A stretch of DNA of 64,000 nt. Source: Leuctra nigra (lineage: Eukaryota > Arthropoda > Insecta > Plecoptera > Leuctridae). The position numbers were made by a program, and so were the translations under genes. The DNA is taken from positions 18,897,246 to 18,961,245 of the forward strand of contig OW203773.1 of NCBI GenBank assembly GCA_934045905.1, written 5' to 3'. The notes beneath the pieces are model-generated. The model did no database searches and was not told where the DNA came from. It was given only the letters and a program-made list of their open reading frames with translations. Shown piece after piece: positions 36,711 to 50,600 of the stretch. Position 1 is the first letter of the stretch; the number at the start of each line of letters is the position of its first letter.

Positions 36711-36990
36711 TTTGACGAATGTGATAAATATAGTCAAAAGCGCAGGTGTCTGAATATGTCAGAGGATATCTCAGAGATTCTTGATGACACTCCAATAACA
36801 TCGATAATGTAATCAGATTTCTGAAGGAAACTAATCTCTATGACAAAATTTAGGAAAAAAATAATTATATTAAAAGTTAACATTAAAATATAAAATAAAT
36901 AACTGAATTATATTTTTTGAAAAATATATTGAAATAATTGCGCTATAGGTAACCAGTTCGTTAAGCGCAAAAAAATATTATTCTGAAATA
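36711..36990 (+). pseudogene. 3' end of a non-LTR retrotransposon
   Basis: Same sequence as 47342-47640 but frame-disrupted: [10 protein letters not shown], then NMSEDISEILDD, then a frameshift. It is followed by the shared 3' UTR ending gttcgttaagcgc. 5' truncated and inactive. Confidence 0.7.
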
Positions 36991-38412
36991 TAATTTTCAC
37001 CAGACTTCATCGATTTTAAATTGAATTACACTGGGAAATGGAATGTGATATTTAATGGAAGAAAGTTATTATAATAATGTATAAAAGGAAAGACTGCACA
37101 AAACAAACATTTATCGTTGTAACGTGCAATAGTTTTGATAATTGTCTTGGATATTCCTATAACATATTCATCGGAACATTTAGTATCCAATCAAACATTA
37201 AATTGTTTAGTTATTTTATATTCACATGATAAAACAAACATACGAGCATATTAGGAAACCCGCACACGAAATGAATTCTTTTCGGCGGGCTGTCTATAAT
37301 TTAATAATACAATACAATATATAAACTAACAGGCAAGAAAGTGAATAAATTAATTGTGTAACTAAAATATAATTATTAGATAATGCTATCAACAGTAGCA
37401 TTAGAATCCGAATCTTCATTCATTTCGTTTGCTCGTGGGTCAAGTAATGATGAAAATGTAAAGACATTTAATATGTACAGAACTTTGTTGAATTTGATGG
37501 TTTATTCAGGTTTATTCAGGGGATTTGCTAAGAAGGTATCTGCATTCTCTAAGAAGATGAATGGAACGCAATATTACTCTGCACATTGGAAGCTTAGGAG
37601 AACTAAAGAGTTACATTACACCATCATAACTAGGAGAAAACACTATCTTATTGATAATCAAGCCTTGTTATTGCATGCCAATAATCCGTCTGAAAGTTGC
37701 TGCTAGGGTATGCGAAATCCACACTAGTCCACACACTTTTGTTGATCAACACCTGTGCAGTCACGTCTTTACTGACACTAAAGTCATACTGCCAGTATCA
37801 CCCTAAAGGCCAGGAGGAAAATTAACTATGTCTTACTGCTAATGCGTATCATGTTTATATTTAATATCAAAAACACAATGTTAAATAATTACATTGGCGT
37901 ACTATTCCATCGTGTGCTGAGCATGGTCTAGGTCTTCAACGGCATCAGTAATCCTGTCTTCGAGTTTATTTGATTCATTTCTCAAAGACTTGATGTAGTT
38001 CTGTAAGTCATTGTAGATTGCATGAAAGCCCAATCCAATGTAAGAATAACATTACACTGCACATATGAGTCTGAGAGGTAAGTGACAGACATGATGACAT
38101 GGAGACAGATAACATCCCTGCCAATGTGAGTATGTCTGTATTCACTCCTCTATCCAATTTACTGCAATGCATCTTCACTGGACTGCTATCTTGTGCTGAG
38201 CAAACTTAAGCATCTTTACACATGCCATGAAGTAGCAATCAAGACGTTCGACATATTCCTACGGGAAGTTAGCTGTATATAATCTACATTATCCCATAAT
38301 TACGAATAATACATCATATTTGATAAATTAACTCAATGCACTATCCATCACTACTCATGTACCATCTGCGTCGTCAATGTTCTCGATTTGCTCCAGTCAA
38401 TATTCTTGAGTG
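36991..38412. other. intergenic stretch
   Basis: Contains a 107-codon open frame (37383-37706, starting MLSTVALESESSFIS) that I do not recognise and give low weight. Otherwise nothing supported. Confidence 0.3.
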
Positions 38413-38416
38413 TTAA

Positions 38417-38946
38417 GTTGCTGCAAGCGCAAGCGATTTTGCTGCATTTTGTAGACACTTTTTGCGACACGATTGGGGACGAAATGAGTCGACCAAATTA
38501 TTTGAAATTTTAATCATGATTAGATAAAAGACAAACTTAGGGTTATCCATTGGTACATTTATAATTTTTTGTTTCGTTAATTAGTAATAATTAGTGGATT
38601 TTTGGTAAAAAAATTAGCAATTTTCTTGTCTCCCTGGACGCCGTATAAAATTAAATTTCAAAAATGTGCCAAGGGATAACCCTAAGTTTGTCTTTCATTT
38701 AACTATGATTAAAATTTGAGATCAATTGGTTTACGGGTTTGGTATCCAATCGTATCACACATTTTATTGTTTTGCGCGGTTTTGATGAATAACCGGCGCC
38801 TAATTAACGATGCAATAAGCAAAAATGAAAAAGTGCTACTTATATACAATCAGACTGATCAAGTGAACATCCTGTAAAAGTTACACTCACTTATGAAACA
38901 ATTTTTCTCTCTCAATTTTCTAAAACGGTCGAGCGCTAGTATCACC
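38417..38946. mobile_element. piggyBac-like hairpin MITE, copy 2
   Basis: A 530-bp copy of the 29523 element in the same orientation, flanked by TTAA (38413-38416 and 38947-38950). Its ends are gttgctgcaagcg and cgctagtatcacc, with the same internal palindrome. The two copies are very similar, so both are fairly recent insertions. Confidence 0.82.
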
Positions 38947-38950
38947 TTAA

Positions 38951-40680
38951 CGTTATCTTTCAACACTCAAGGGTGTCCTGACAACCAAGGACAATCTTCT
39001 ATGGAATCTTATCACAGAATCTAGTACAGTCTGCAGTACACTGCCCGTCGGTTTAGAACTGTTGCCATCGCAATATAGAAAATTGTGAAGTCATAGTGAA
39101 TTTTACCGTTTTTTTAATAGTAAGAAAGGTATCAAGCTTTGTAAATGTTTTCTTTGAAAACTATTCATTCCAAAACAAAATTATACCATCAACTAGAGTA
39201 TACCATCTCAACTTTAATTAATAGCTATTATTCTGAAATCTAATTTTCACGAGACTTCCATGATGTTTTTCCTTGCATAGGACTGGGAAACGGAATTAGA
39301 TATTTAATGAAATATAAGAAAAATAAAGTATACGAAAATGTCTTCACACATTTTACTTGTTACCTTATGTTTGTCTTAGTTATTTATAAAAATGAGTTTT
39401 CACACTTCACACTTGGAAGCAAACAAATAACCAAGTGAGACTTGCAGTTTGAATTTAGTTTGCAATTCGGAACAATGTTCTGAAAAACTGAATAATAGAT
39501 AAATATGACCAAATAATTTAATTTGCTAGTGGGTAAAACAAAGTTGAAATAAATGAAGATAAAAATTAAAATGTTCCATAAAATATTTTTATTTTTCATA
39601 TAATATTGCAAAATTAAAAAGCAATTGTTCAATTTTGTATTCCTTACCTTATACAGAGTAAATTTTTAAAATGTTTTCACTGTCTCTTTAAGAATGTCCA
39701 AACCTGTAAACAAACACACGCTGACATAACATTTTAATTAATCTGTAATGTAATTTAGGCTGATATTATGGACATTTATTACATTGGAAATAAGGAAATT
39801 TTTTATCAAACTTAAAATAATAACACACATCAATACTTTCTTATTTGAAATTTTTATTTTTATTCCTTTTTTAACAGTATATTTTTTCCTAGATTGACTA
39901 GGTGTACTTATTACTAAATGGTATATAATTGTATTTCCATGGTTATTATAATATAGTATAAAGTATATGTCATAAATCGATAAGGCACATAATAAATCGA
40001 TTTATATTTTAAATCTATAAGTCTTCATTTTTATGTTGACGTTTGGTAGAAATGTCAACACATCTGGTAACATTGGTAACACACGATTTCATTCCCGATT
40101 AATCTACAACAATCAAGATATTGTCAACAAATCCATGCTTTTCTGTGGAACAAAATACCAAACATAATAAATAGTTGAAATAATCCAAACATTTCGTTGT
40201 TATTTCTAAAGTGGATCAAACTGTACACTAGATCCAAATAGACCAGATTATTCATAAACACACGTAGGTTCTTCAATTATAATAAAAGCAAATTTACTTT
40301 TAATAGCACATTTTGTAAGTGGCGTTGTTATATTCTTTACAAATTTTAAATTTTCAGTGTCAAGATAATTTTTCTCAAGATTGAACTGTTTACATAATAT
40401 TTATGACCATATTAATGGTAGTAGTTAACATAACTTCAAAATCCTTCATTTCTCAAATGATGACATATCTACCTCAACCTCGCCAATAGTTTTGAAACAT
40501 ATTTATGATTGTAGTAAATTATTTCTCCATGAAGAACAGACAACAAACTCGTCCTGTAATGCCTGGCTGTTGGTTGAAGTATCATGTGGACCATGAGAGA
40601 TATTCTAGTGTGATATGTGTAGTCTTGATAATGGTATAGTTCTTGAGCTGGTGACAACGAATCTCGCTGGATGTTCGATC
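38951..40680. other. intergenic stretch with a repeat relic at 39050-39300
   Basis: The relic shares tagaaaattg..., aaaggtatcaagctttgtaaa and attattctgaaatctaattt with the 33166 repeat family. The remainder, including an 82-codon frame at 39384-39632, shows nothing I recognise. Confidence 0.4.
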
Positions 40681-40710
40681 CTATAAGTCCACCTCGAACA
40701 GTCGGTTGTC
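40681..40710 (-). CDS. possible last coding exon of the CD36-like gene
   Basis: After an acceptor gttattattccag, the phase-0 frame reads DNRLFEVDL and a stop. It would follow exon H if the donor at 41780 is used. The evidence is a splice site and a compatible phase only. Confidence 0.3.
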   Translation of the reverse strand, partial: DNRLFEVDL

Positions 40711-40959
40711 CTGGAATAATAACATGCATTACTATTGCGTCGCGCACTGGATAATGTATGGACCTCACTGGACTCAACCAATCCCGTATTCAAACTAATA
40801 CACATTTTATTGTCTATTCCACTAGGTACGTAAACCATCACATGTATTTACTTTTAAATGCGTTTTATCGATAATAAGTTGGAATATAGATTATTTTTAA
40901 TACCCCCTTTAAGCGATTTAAACTCCACATTTTTAATTTAATCTTACTGTCCCTCTATT

Positions 40960-41050
40960 CAGCGGGCTTATTCTCAGGTTGTGCGCGACATGAAGAAGAT
41001 GTCGTCCTGCGTGGGCTATCCTATAAATGACTGCCAGGGTGATTTTACAG
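40960..41050 (+). other. orphan exon-like open stretch
   Basis: Between an acceptor-like tccctctattcag and a donor-like acaggg|gtaaag lies RAYSQVVRDMKKMSSCVGY, then PINDCQGDFTG. It reads like coding sequence but matches no family I know. A 40-codon frame at 41299-41421 (MAQWKKLRHDLYYLYLDD) lies nearby. Confidence 0.2.
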
Positions 41051-41678
41051 GGGTAAAGTCTTTGGATCTTTTGCAAATACATGGTAATAGATTAGTTGTG
41101 GACTGATGGCGGGTGTGACCCGGCTACAATAAAGGCGCTGGAATACCAGTTAAAAATACAACAAACGCCATCTATTGCGATTTAATTGTACTATATGACT
41201 TATAACTATTGAGCCAGCGAAGACACGGCCTTATTACCTACTTTCAAATGTATTCAAGAGATATTTTAATTTCTGAAACCATCCCTCAAAAGTTCTAAAT
41301 GGCGCAGTGGAAGAAGTTGAGGCATGATCTTTATTACTTATATTTGGATGATTCTCGCCTCTATGGTTCATTCAGTGACGATGAAATTGACAACATATAC
41401 ACTAGTTATAATATCAATTGAGTTTATGAAGAAGAATAATATAGTGTTGTTGATAATATTTCCGGAAACAAAAGATAGGTTGGTGTTCGCGGATGACCGT
41501 GATGAAACTTATTTCTATAAATATCCCGTGGCTGTAAAAAAAGCTTTGTTAGTTTAGTGTCGAGTTTCTTTAGTAAATTTTTAAATACTATATTCAAGCA
41601 AAAAATAGTATAAAGTGTTATTTCATCAAGGTAATGAGGTGGAAACTCGTTTTTTATTGTTGTCAATTTTAAAGCAAA

Positions 41679-44600
41679 TTAAAATAGACCTGAATTGGGC
41701 GTATAAGCCCTAGCGCTAAAGCGACCTGAAAGGGCTACCGATTCTCTATAACAATGCTTATCTCCACTCGTTATCCTTACCTCTGCTTCAGGATCCGGAT
41801 CCCCACTCATATTATTCAACAACGTGTAGCTGTCCTTCACAATCAGCAGCCTGTGTTGACCGTTGATAATGAAACTGCTGCCTCTCCTAATCGTGTCCTT
41901 GCCTCTCTCAATAGTCTCTTCAGTGAAGACGACATGCTTGTAGGCGCAGACGAACATGATGATTAGAGTCGACGCTCCGATACAGATGAGTCCGTAGGTG
42001 AAGACTGGTACTGCAGCATCCGCTACGGTAGTGGCGAGATACACCCAGCGATGGATGGCTGGAGGCAGTTCGGCGATGCCCTGGAGTCATAGAACACTTG
42101 GTACAATTTACAATTGGGATCATAGCATTTCATTTCTAAATGTTGGATTTGTCTAATAATAATAATAATATTTAGAATCTGCTGCTCTCATTTGTTTTCG
42201 TAACTTTTCAAGTCTGACGTGTAGATTATAACACTGCTGATAATTTAAACTAACCTTATATCTTGCCTGGATCTAAAGTCAAACATTCAGGTATTGATCA
42301 CAGACGTGCCAAGACCAATACTAATAAAACAACGTTAAAAAGGAGCATTATAACTTACATTTGGGATCATATAATTATATTTTTAATTAAGGGTGTCTCA
42401 ACGTAATATTATTAAGTATCTGCCACTCTCTTTATTATTATCATCACATGCATTTTTGTTAGTGAATAAGAAGAAATACTAATACATAACGTTAAAAAGG
42501 AGTATAAAAATACAATTGCGATCATATAATTTTATTTGTAAATGTTAGATTTGTCGAAACATAGTGCCTGCTGCTCCTTTTCTTGTAAGATTTCATTACA
42601 CTTCTGGTGAATCTTTACTTCTATCGTTAATTCCTACATCTGCAGACGAGGCTTTAGCTCATGTTTGAAAGAAGTACTCCCTGTTTTTCACATATTTGAT
42701 TGCATGCGGACGCTACAGATAATGTGCTATTACTATTTCCAATGGCAACCATGCAGTAGAACTAGACTGCGGACAAACCTCCTCCAGCCATACGACTAGA
42801 TTGCATGCGGACGCTACAGATAATGAATGTGCTATTACTATTTCCAATGGCAACCATGCAGTAGAACTAGACTGCGGACAAACCTCCTCCAGCCATACGA
42901 CTAGATTGCATGCGGACGCTACAGATAATGAATGTGCTATTACTATTTCCAATGGCAACCATGCAGTAGAACTAGACTGCGGACAAACCTCCTCCAGCCA
43001 TACGACTAGATTGCATGCGGACGCTACAGATAATATGCTATTACTATTTCCAATGGCAACCATGCAGTAGAACTAGACTGCGGACAAACCTCCTCCAGCC
43101 ATACGACTAGATTGCATGCGGACGCTACAGATAATGTGCTATTACTATTTCCAATGGCAACCATGCAGTAGAACTAGACTGCGGACAAACCTCCTCCAGC
43201 CATACGACTAGATTGCATGCGGACGCTACAGATAATGAATGTGCTATTACTATTTCCAATGGCAACCATGCAGTAGAACTAGACTGCGGACAAACCTCCT
43301 CCAGCCATACGACTAGATTGCATGCGGACGCTACAGATAATATGCTATTACTATTTCCAATGGCAACCATGCAGTAGAACTAGACTGCGGACAAACCTCC
43401 TCCAGCCATACGACTAGATTGCATGCGGACGCTACAGATAATGTGCTATTACTATTTCCAATGGCAACCATGCAGTAGAACTAGACTGCGGACAAACCTC
43501 CTCCAGCCATACGACTAGATTGCATGCGGACGCTACAGATAATGTGCTATTACTATTTCCAATGGCAACCATGCAGTAGAACTAGACTGCGGACAAACCT
43601 CCTCCAGCCATACGACTGGTAGAATGATGTCTGGGAACTTGGAGACGGCGCTGATGTGCGTAGCTCGTTCCACACGCAAGTTCAACTGCACTCGCACCTT
43701 TCCTTCCACCGGCACACCGAGTTTCTGGAATTACAAGACACACGTACGTCAGTTTAAATCTCACAGTCAACACGACCCTGAACTCGTTTAATATTCAAAT
43801 ATCACTTTACAAGAAATACGCACTGGAAGAATAAACATTTTTTCTCCCGAGCGGTATTTCATTCCTAAGAATCTCCAACATGCGCTCAAATAAGCGAATG
43901 TTTCCTTAATTTGGATCCACATTACTATTGTTGTGATAAACAGATAAGGTTTCATCCGGAGATATTTCTCACCTCTTTATTTTTATAATCTAACCGGAAC
44001 TGTCTTTTTTTTGTAATGTCACTTGTATCATTATAGCTAGATTATAGGCTGAGGCTAGTTGGATGATGATAAAATGTGTTTGCAAAGTATTATTCAACAA
44101 TCTAAATTACACTTAAATAAAAAAAGTTAGTAATGCTTAATTGGTTTGAAATATATTGCTTATGAGAATTAAGGTATCCAAGTAATTCTCAAAATCACAA
44201 ACAGTTTATCAGCTATGATAAAATGTTATAACTTATGATCGAGTCGTCAGGCCTTTGCGCTGCACAAATTCTTTGTTATTCGTGCTGTTTGTAACAAACA
44301 CGATTTTAACCACATTTTGTCTTTCATAGGTGAATTCAGTGAAATTTAATATATTTCATTCACATTTATGGACGTAATCCTTCCTGCAAAGTCGTATTAT
44401 TTTACCGTTTGTATTTTAAAATAAGATTCGTGAAGTTCTTTGGTCGGCTGCATCCCCTCTACTGCCTGCAACAGCGCTGGGTCTGCCTTGTAGAAATGCG
44501 GATAGGAGAGTAACACAGGCGCATCTGGAAATGGATACATTTTATTATCTATTTAAATTGTTAAGTTAATAAACCGAATGTTCTGTGAGTTAATGTAGAA

Positions 44601-47600
44601 ATACGTTGAATTATAAAATAAATCCCAATACATGTAATGTGAATAATCTGTTTACATTATTTTTTTTCGTTGGTGATTTGATACTTTGTGATTTCATGCT
44701 TGTGTGTGGTTGTGTGGTAGGATACGGAAGTTATCCTACCATGGACACCTCCTAGTCTATGTGTTGATGTAGCTCTCGATTCAATCTCCGTATTACTGGA
44801 GTTTGAATTGACTGAAGGCAATTCAGTCATGGCTTAAATGGTTAATTTTTAAACTTCACAGTACAATTTTGATATTCCACTACCTGACCTCGAGATGTTT
44901 CATAGCGTTTTTCTTACTCTGTCGATCTAGATGGAAATAAGATCGAGGGGTTGAACATGTGTTGATAGTCATGTTGAGGATGGACTTTGACAGAGTATAG
45001 GTGGTTTGGTATGGAGATTGCAGGGGAAATGGTCGCCCACAGGGAAGGTACTTCACGATTGTCGAAATATTACATAAACCGTATGATATACATTAAATAT
45101 TATTCTCATAGCGTATATTTCAGTTTTGATAAAAGATACTTAAATGGGTCTCAGCGGTTCTTCGATGTTATGTTTGGCAGCAGACAGCCAAGGTGAACCA
45201 CGATGTTTCAAGAAACAGACGCAAATAAATTTAAAAACAAGTATTTTTCACTTTTACAAAATGTCTTTTAGCTATATTTTATCCGGAAATACGACCCATC
45301 TTATATTTGTTTTGAATACTTTTCTAATGTTGATAAATGATAAAGTACAATTTTGGTAGTTTGAACATTGGAACATAAAGAATTACAGAGAAGAAATTTT
45401 ATTTTTTTGAAAAAAAAAAAACACGATAGGGGCTTTATCTTTCCCCATCCTCCAAACATCCTCCCTCCAACTATACAAAGCTAAACACGCGTGAAATATC
45501 ATGCGAGATGTTGAGAACATCTGCTCGAGAGCAACTTCCCGTCACTCAGAAGTGGCCTAAAGCACGCAAAATCAACGCTCACAAAGACAGCTCCACACAG
45601 CGGTGATGTTGTTAGTGGATCAACAACTTGTTCTTACAGCAGGAACATGAACAAGTGTTTCTGTCACATTGCATCTAGGTGGGAGGTCAAGGTTGTGTTT
45701 AGATATGTGTGGTTAGTGTTGAGACAAGAACATTTTCATCACATTTTCATTTCATGGAGATTTTTTAAGTATATTTAAGGGAGCATTTAAAAATAAATGC
45801 TACTTTTCTGTTAAAATTTCACATTATTTTAACCACAACTTAGAGTTTCAGGTATCACCTGTTTTGACCCATGGTACTGTGTTAAAAATTGAAAAATGCA
45901 ATTGTGGCCAATGAACTTTACTATAATTTGTATTTTGCTGTGTGAATTTGCATTCTTTACTGTTATGTATCGTAGATAATAATGTTAAAGAACGTTTACA
46001 CACACTTCATGTTTATTATCAGAGTTTTATTTAATGAAACACGACTCGGCAGAACATGACGTTGATGAGTTCTTCTTAGAGCAAGCCGGCCAACCTAACA
46101 ATGTCAATGTTACTAGAAATTACATTGCTGCCAACTGCAACATACTAATGTTACTACTGATATTACATTTACAACTCAAAATAAGTTGCTATAATGCATG
46201 CCTTCTGTAATATTAATAACGGTATGAAATATGATTTTTACTGAATCCCTCAGTTAGGTGAATGTTAATAAATACCAACTGCAATGTGAAAAGATTTTCC
46301 TCGAGTCTGACTCGAACCCACGACCTTCCGATATCCAGTCAGATGCTCTCCAGTCAGATGCAGATGCTACAGATCTGCACTCATCTGCTTATGAGAATAC
46401 CAAGTCGAATGATGTTAGTCAGTTGTCAAACGTGGATGAAATTCACGTTCTTCTGACCCTATCTTCAAAATCGGTAAGTTGCTAACGCAGCTTATATTGG
46501 AAATCAGCCGCTGCACTGTGAACTGCCTCGATAGCTCAGCTGGTAGAGCATCTGACTGGATATAGGAAGGTCGTGGGTTCGAGTCCCACTCGAGGAAAAT
46601 CTTTTTCACATTGCAGTTGGTATTTATTAATTAATAACGGTCTTGGGTGAAATTTAATCTAATTCCAAACATAGACAATTTTGACACAAGTTATTTATTG
46701 TTCCTCTGTTCAATGTCAATGCCCAAGAAAGGTAGTCACATGAATCCTACGAATTAGCAGACCCCGTGAAGGTCATCCCCCCCCCCCCCCCCCCAATGAA
46801 CCGTCGTCCTTGGACCACCCTTTATTTGAAACAAAATAAATATTAAAATAAAAATGTACGATATATTCGTCGTCGAGTTAAACTTCACGATTCATAATAC
46901 TACGCAATTTCTATGAAATCATAACTGATTTTCTAATTGGTCTGCCAGACTGTCTGTACGGAGTAATATTAACTTCATTCGGGAAATGTTCTCAACTCCT
47001 TTTGAAAAGTGAATTTAATAGCATCGTCTCTGCTTTTCATATTATACTATTCCTCATGATTTTCTTACACTTAATCAAAAACACATAATTTCGAGTTTGG
47101 TTTTGGTTTCCTTTGCTCCTCTACTTCCATTAGTAAAATATCACATGGTTTGATTTCAGGAGAATATTCTACACAAGTTTTCAAAAATAATGAAGTTGAG
47201 AGGAGATTTCCTCATAAACGCCTTGTATTGTTTTCTTTTTGCTATATTATGACGAATCATTCTTCGGTATGCACTGCTATCGTTTCTGCAGATCGTTCAT
47301 TATGTTATTTAGAATTGTCATCATCGTTAACGTCATAGCAACGAACAATTAACACATTTGATGCGCCATTGTCCATTCAGCATATATTATGCGAATGTGA
47401 TAAATATAGTCAAAAGCGTAGGAGTCTGAATATGTCAGCGGATATCGCAGAGATTCTTGATGACAACTCCAATAACATCGATAAAGTAATCAGATTTCTA
47501 AAGGATACTAATCTCTATGACGAAATTTAGGACCAAAATTTAATATTAAAAGTTTACATTTAAATATAAAATAAATAACTGAAAGATAATTTTTTGAAAA

Positions 47601-50600
47601 ATAAATTGAAAAAATGACAACTAGGGCGTAAAGCGCTAAAAAAATCATATCAGAATTGATTAGGTATATTACATTATTAAATCAAGCATAATCTTATGAA
47701 AGTCATACTATATGTTTTAGAAACTATTTGGTAGAAAATGTGCTGATGCCCATACTCGTGATGCATTTAGCACTTATCAATAAATATTTCCGATGCTCGC
47801 TGATATTCAGATTGAGCAGAAATATGTTATAACTCATAAAAATTTAAATTGCTTTCTTCTACGGAACTTGATAATTCACCCGACTCTCATAGAGAAGAAT
47901 ATTGCAATTATTTTACTTAGTTACTTATTCAGCAGTGAACTCTTTCGTTCATTGTATTGTATTGTATTGTATTGTATTTTTATTAATCTCAAAAGACATA
48001 TACAGGGTATTTGTATAGAGCATCGTCAATTAAATAGGTATAAATATTGTAAATACAAAACACAAATAAATAACACGTAAAAATACAATGAACACTATAG
48101 TCTGCCATTAAATAAAATAGCATTGTCGATAAATAAAGTCACAAGTGTAATGTTCACACACAATAATGTTCACAAAGTCAGCAATTAAAAATTGTATTTA
48201 AATTTAAAAATAGACAGAATCAGTTTAGTGTTTGAAATCACCTTCAAGATATTCACTAAGGCTATAAAACGGATTCTGTAGGAGAAAAGTTTTGAGACTT
48301 GTAATGAATATAGAAAAGGACGTAGATTCAGTGATACGACGAGGTAATTGATTATATATAAGCATACAGGTGTAGTGGGGGCTGCTGGTGAATGAAGCTC
48401 GCGTGTGCGTTGGGATTCGGATGGAGTTCTTGCCTCTGGTAGAGTGTTCGTGAACAGAGGAGTTGAGAGGGAATAGCTGAGGGTGGGACCGGACAAATTG
48501 TCGCTCATTGTTGAGCGAGCGAAGCGAGCGTCTCCTTTTGGCTCTTTTGGCACGGACCTCTGTTTTTTTTTGTGTTTTTTTCTGTTACTGGACGATATAC
48601 AAGTCACAGTTTTTTCTTCGATCAAGCTGAAAATTTGCACACATGTACTGACCATTTCCGGGCGTTGCAGACCCTAATTTTTTTTAAATCCCCTGATTGG
48701 TTCAAATTTAAAAAAATTATCTTTTGATTGGTTGGTTTGATCAATTTGAAATTTAGCAAAGTCATTGCAACTAACATTGTACCCAATCATAATAAATTTC
48801 AGCCAAATCTTCCCATTGGTTCAAATTTGAAACCATTTTTCCTGTTATTTTTGAAATTTAAACTAGAACCGATTGACCGACCAACTAAAAACTTTGCATG
48901 GTCATTACTACCAACATTTAAGGTATTTTTGCCAATTTTCAGTCAAATCTGTAGTTATTTTCAAAAGTTTTTGTAATTTTAGGGACATTTTGCGTGTTGG
49001 CTGTCAAATTCACGGCGACTTCGAATCTTCAGTTCAAGGCAAGGTAGTTAGAGCAGAAAGTTTCAAACGAAATGATACTAATAATGACCGTTCAACAGAT
49101 TGATCTGATATTGTGTACACTACACACTAATATCATATGATTTGAGTGGTCCCAGGTATATTTTTTTTAAAGAGGTCCTGTGATTTTTGAATACTATAGG
49201 AAAACGCTCTGTGTAACGCGTTGATGAGCGAGCACGGACAGGCGCAACACACCTCGAACCGAAATTATGTCTATCGAAAATATCATTAAAAGCCAATAAT
49301 TCTTGAATTTCGTCAGACTCAAGTATAAAAATTACAAAATTGTCCTAAAACATTAGTCCCAATAACCATGCAAAGCTTGAACCTTTTGAACCTTTTCTGA
49401 TTGAACTGTTCCTCGTTAATATTCAAAAATCACGGGATCTCTTAAAAAAAAAATACCTGGGACCACTCATATGATAAAAGTGTGTGTACTTACACAATAT
49501 TAGATCGATCTGTTGAATGGTCATATCAGTTTCATACGTTTGAAAGTTTCTACTCTAACTACCTTGGAACTATAAAGAGTCGAAGTAGCCGTGATCAACA
49601 TTTTCGAGAAATTTGACAGCCAACACGCAAAATGTCCGTAAAAACGTCAATAACTTTTGGATTTAAACATAGATTAGTCTGAAAATTGTCAAAAATGCAG
49701 ATAATGTTAGTCCCAATGACCATGCAAAGTTTTAAGTTGATCAGTCATACGGTTCAAGTTTAAATTTAAAAAATGACATAAAAGATTTTTTTAAATTTTA
49801 ACCAATGGGAAAATTTGGCTGAAACTTTGTAAGATTGGGTACAATGATGGTCGCCATGACTTGTCAAAATTTCAAATTGATCGGAACTACCAATCAAAAG
49901 ATACTTTTTTTAAAATTTGAACCAATCACATGAGCCCGTTCAAAAACGATCCCAGGGACCGCATAGATTACGTTAGTATATGTGCAAAATTTCAGATCGA
50001 TTGGTTGTGCCGTTTGACCTGGGTAGTTAACACAAAAAAAAAAAAGCACAGAGAAAGTGCCGTAAGAGTACCGTGGTGACGCTCGCTACGCTCGCTCAAT
50101 TAACAAGGAACAGTTCAATCATAAAGGTTGATAATAACATTTTAGGAATATTTAGAGATTTTTATTCAAGTCTGACGAAATTCAAGAATTATTGGCTTTA
50201 AATGATATTTTCGATAGACAGAATTTCGGTTCGAGGTGTTCCGCGTATCCGTGCTCGCTCATCAACGCGTTACTCAGAGCGTTTTCCTAGTGGTAGGAAA
50301 TATGGTAGCCACTTTGTCTGGGGATTACGAGATTAAGATACAGTCATTTTTCACTTGAAAGTTATAAGGAAAGAAAATTACAGGCCATTTCTATCTGTTG
50401 ATAAAACCATCTAATTTCGGTTATTCTTGATTTGAAATTATCTCTGTATTCATAATAAAAATTCGTTTTCGGGAAATTGCTTACAAATGAAACTCTACCA
50501 AATGCTCACAAGTATTGGCCTCATCTCTTTTGCTCTCAAAACTCTTCAAAATGCACTTTTACACAAGAAGGAGAGCTTACAGGTAGAGCGAACTGTTGAC

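Noticed and set aside
42713..43370. Repeat protein [19 protein letters not shown]... on the minus strand and its mirror on the plus strand
   Set aside because: It is the intronic 101/105-bp array read through a donor; the first exon-proximal unit ends in a stop and both strands look equally open.
46525..46595. Functional tRNA gene
   Set aside because: Anticodon stem is mispaired, the implied anticodon does not fit the body, and a second copy with the same non-tRNA tail shows it is a SINE.
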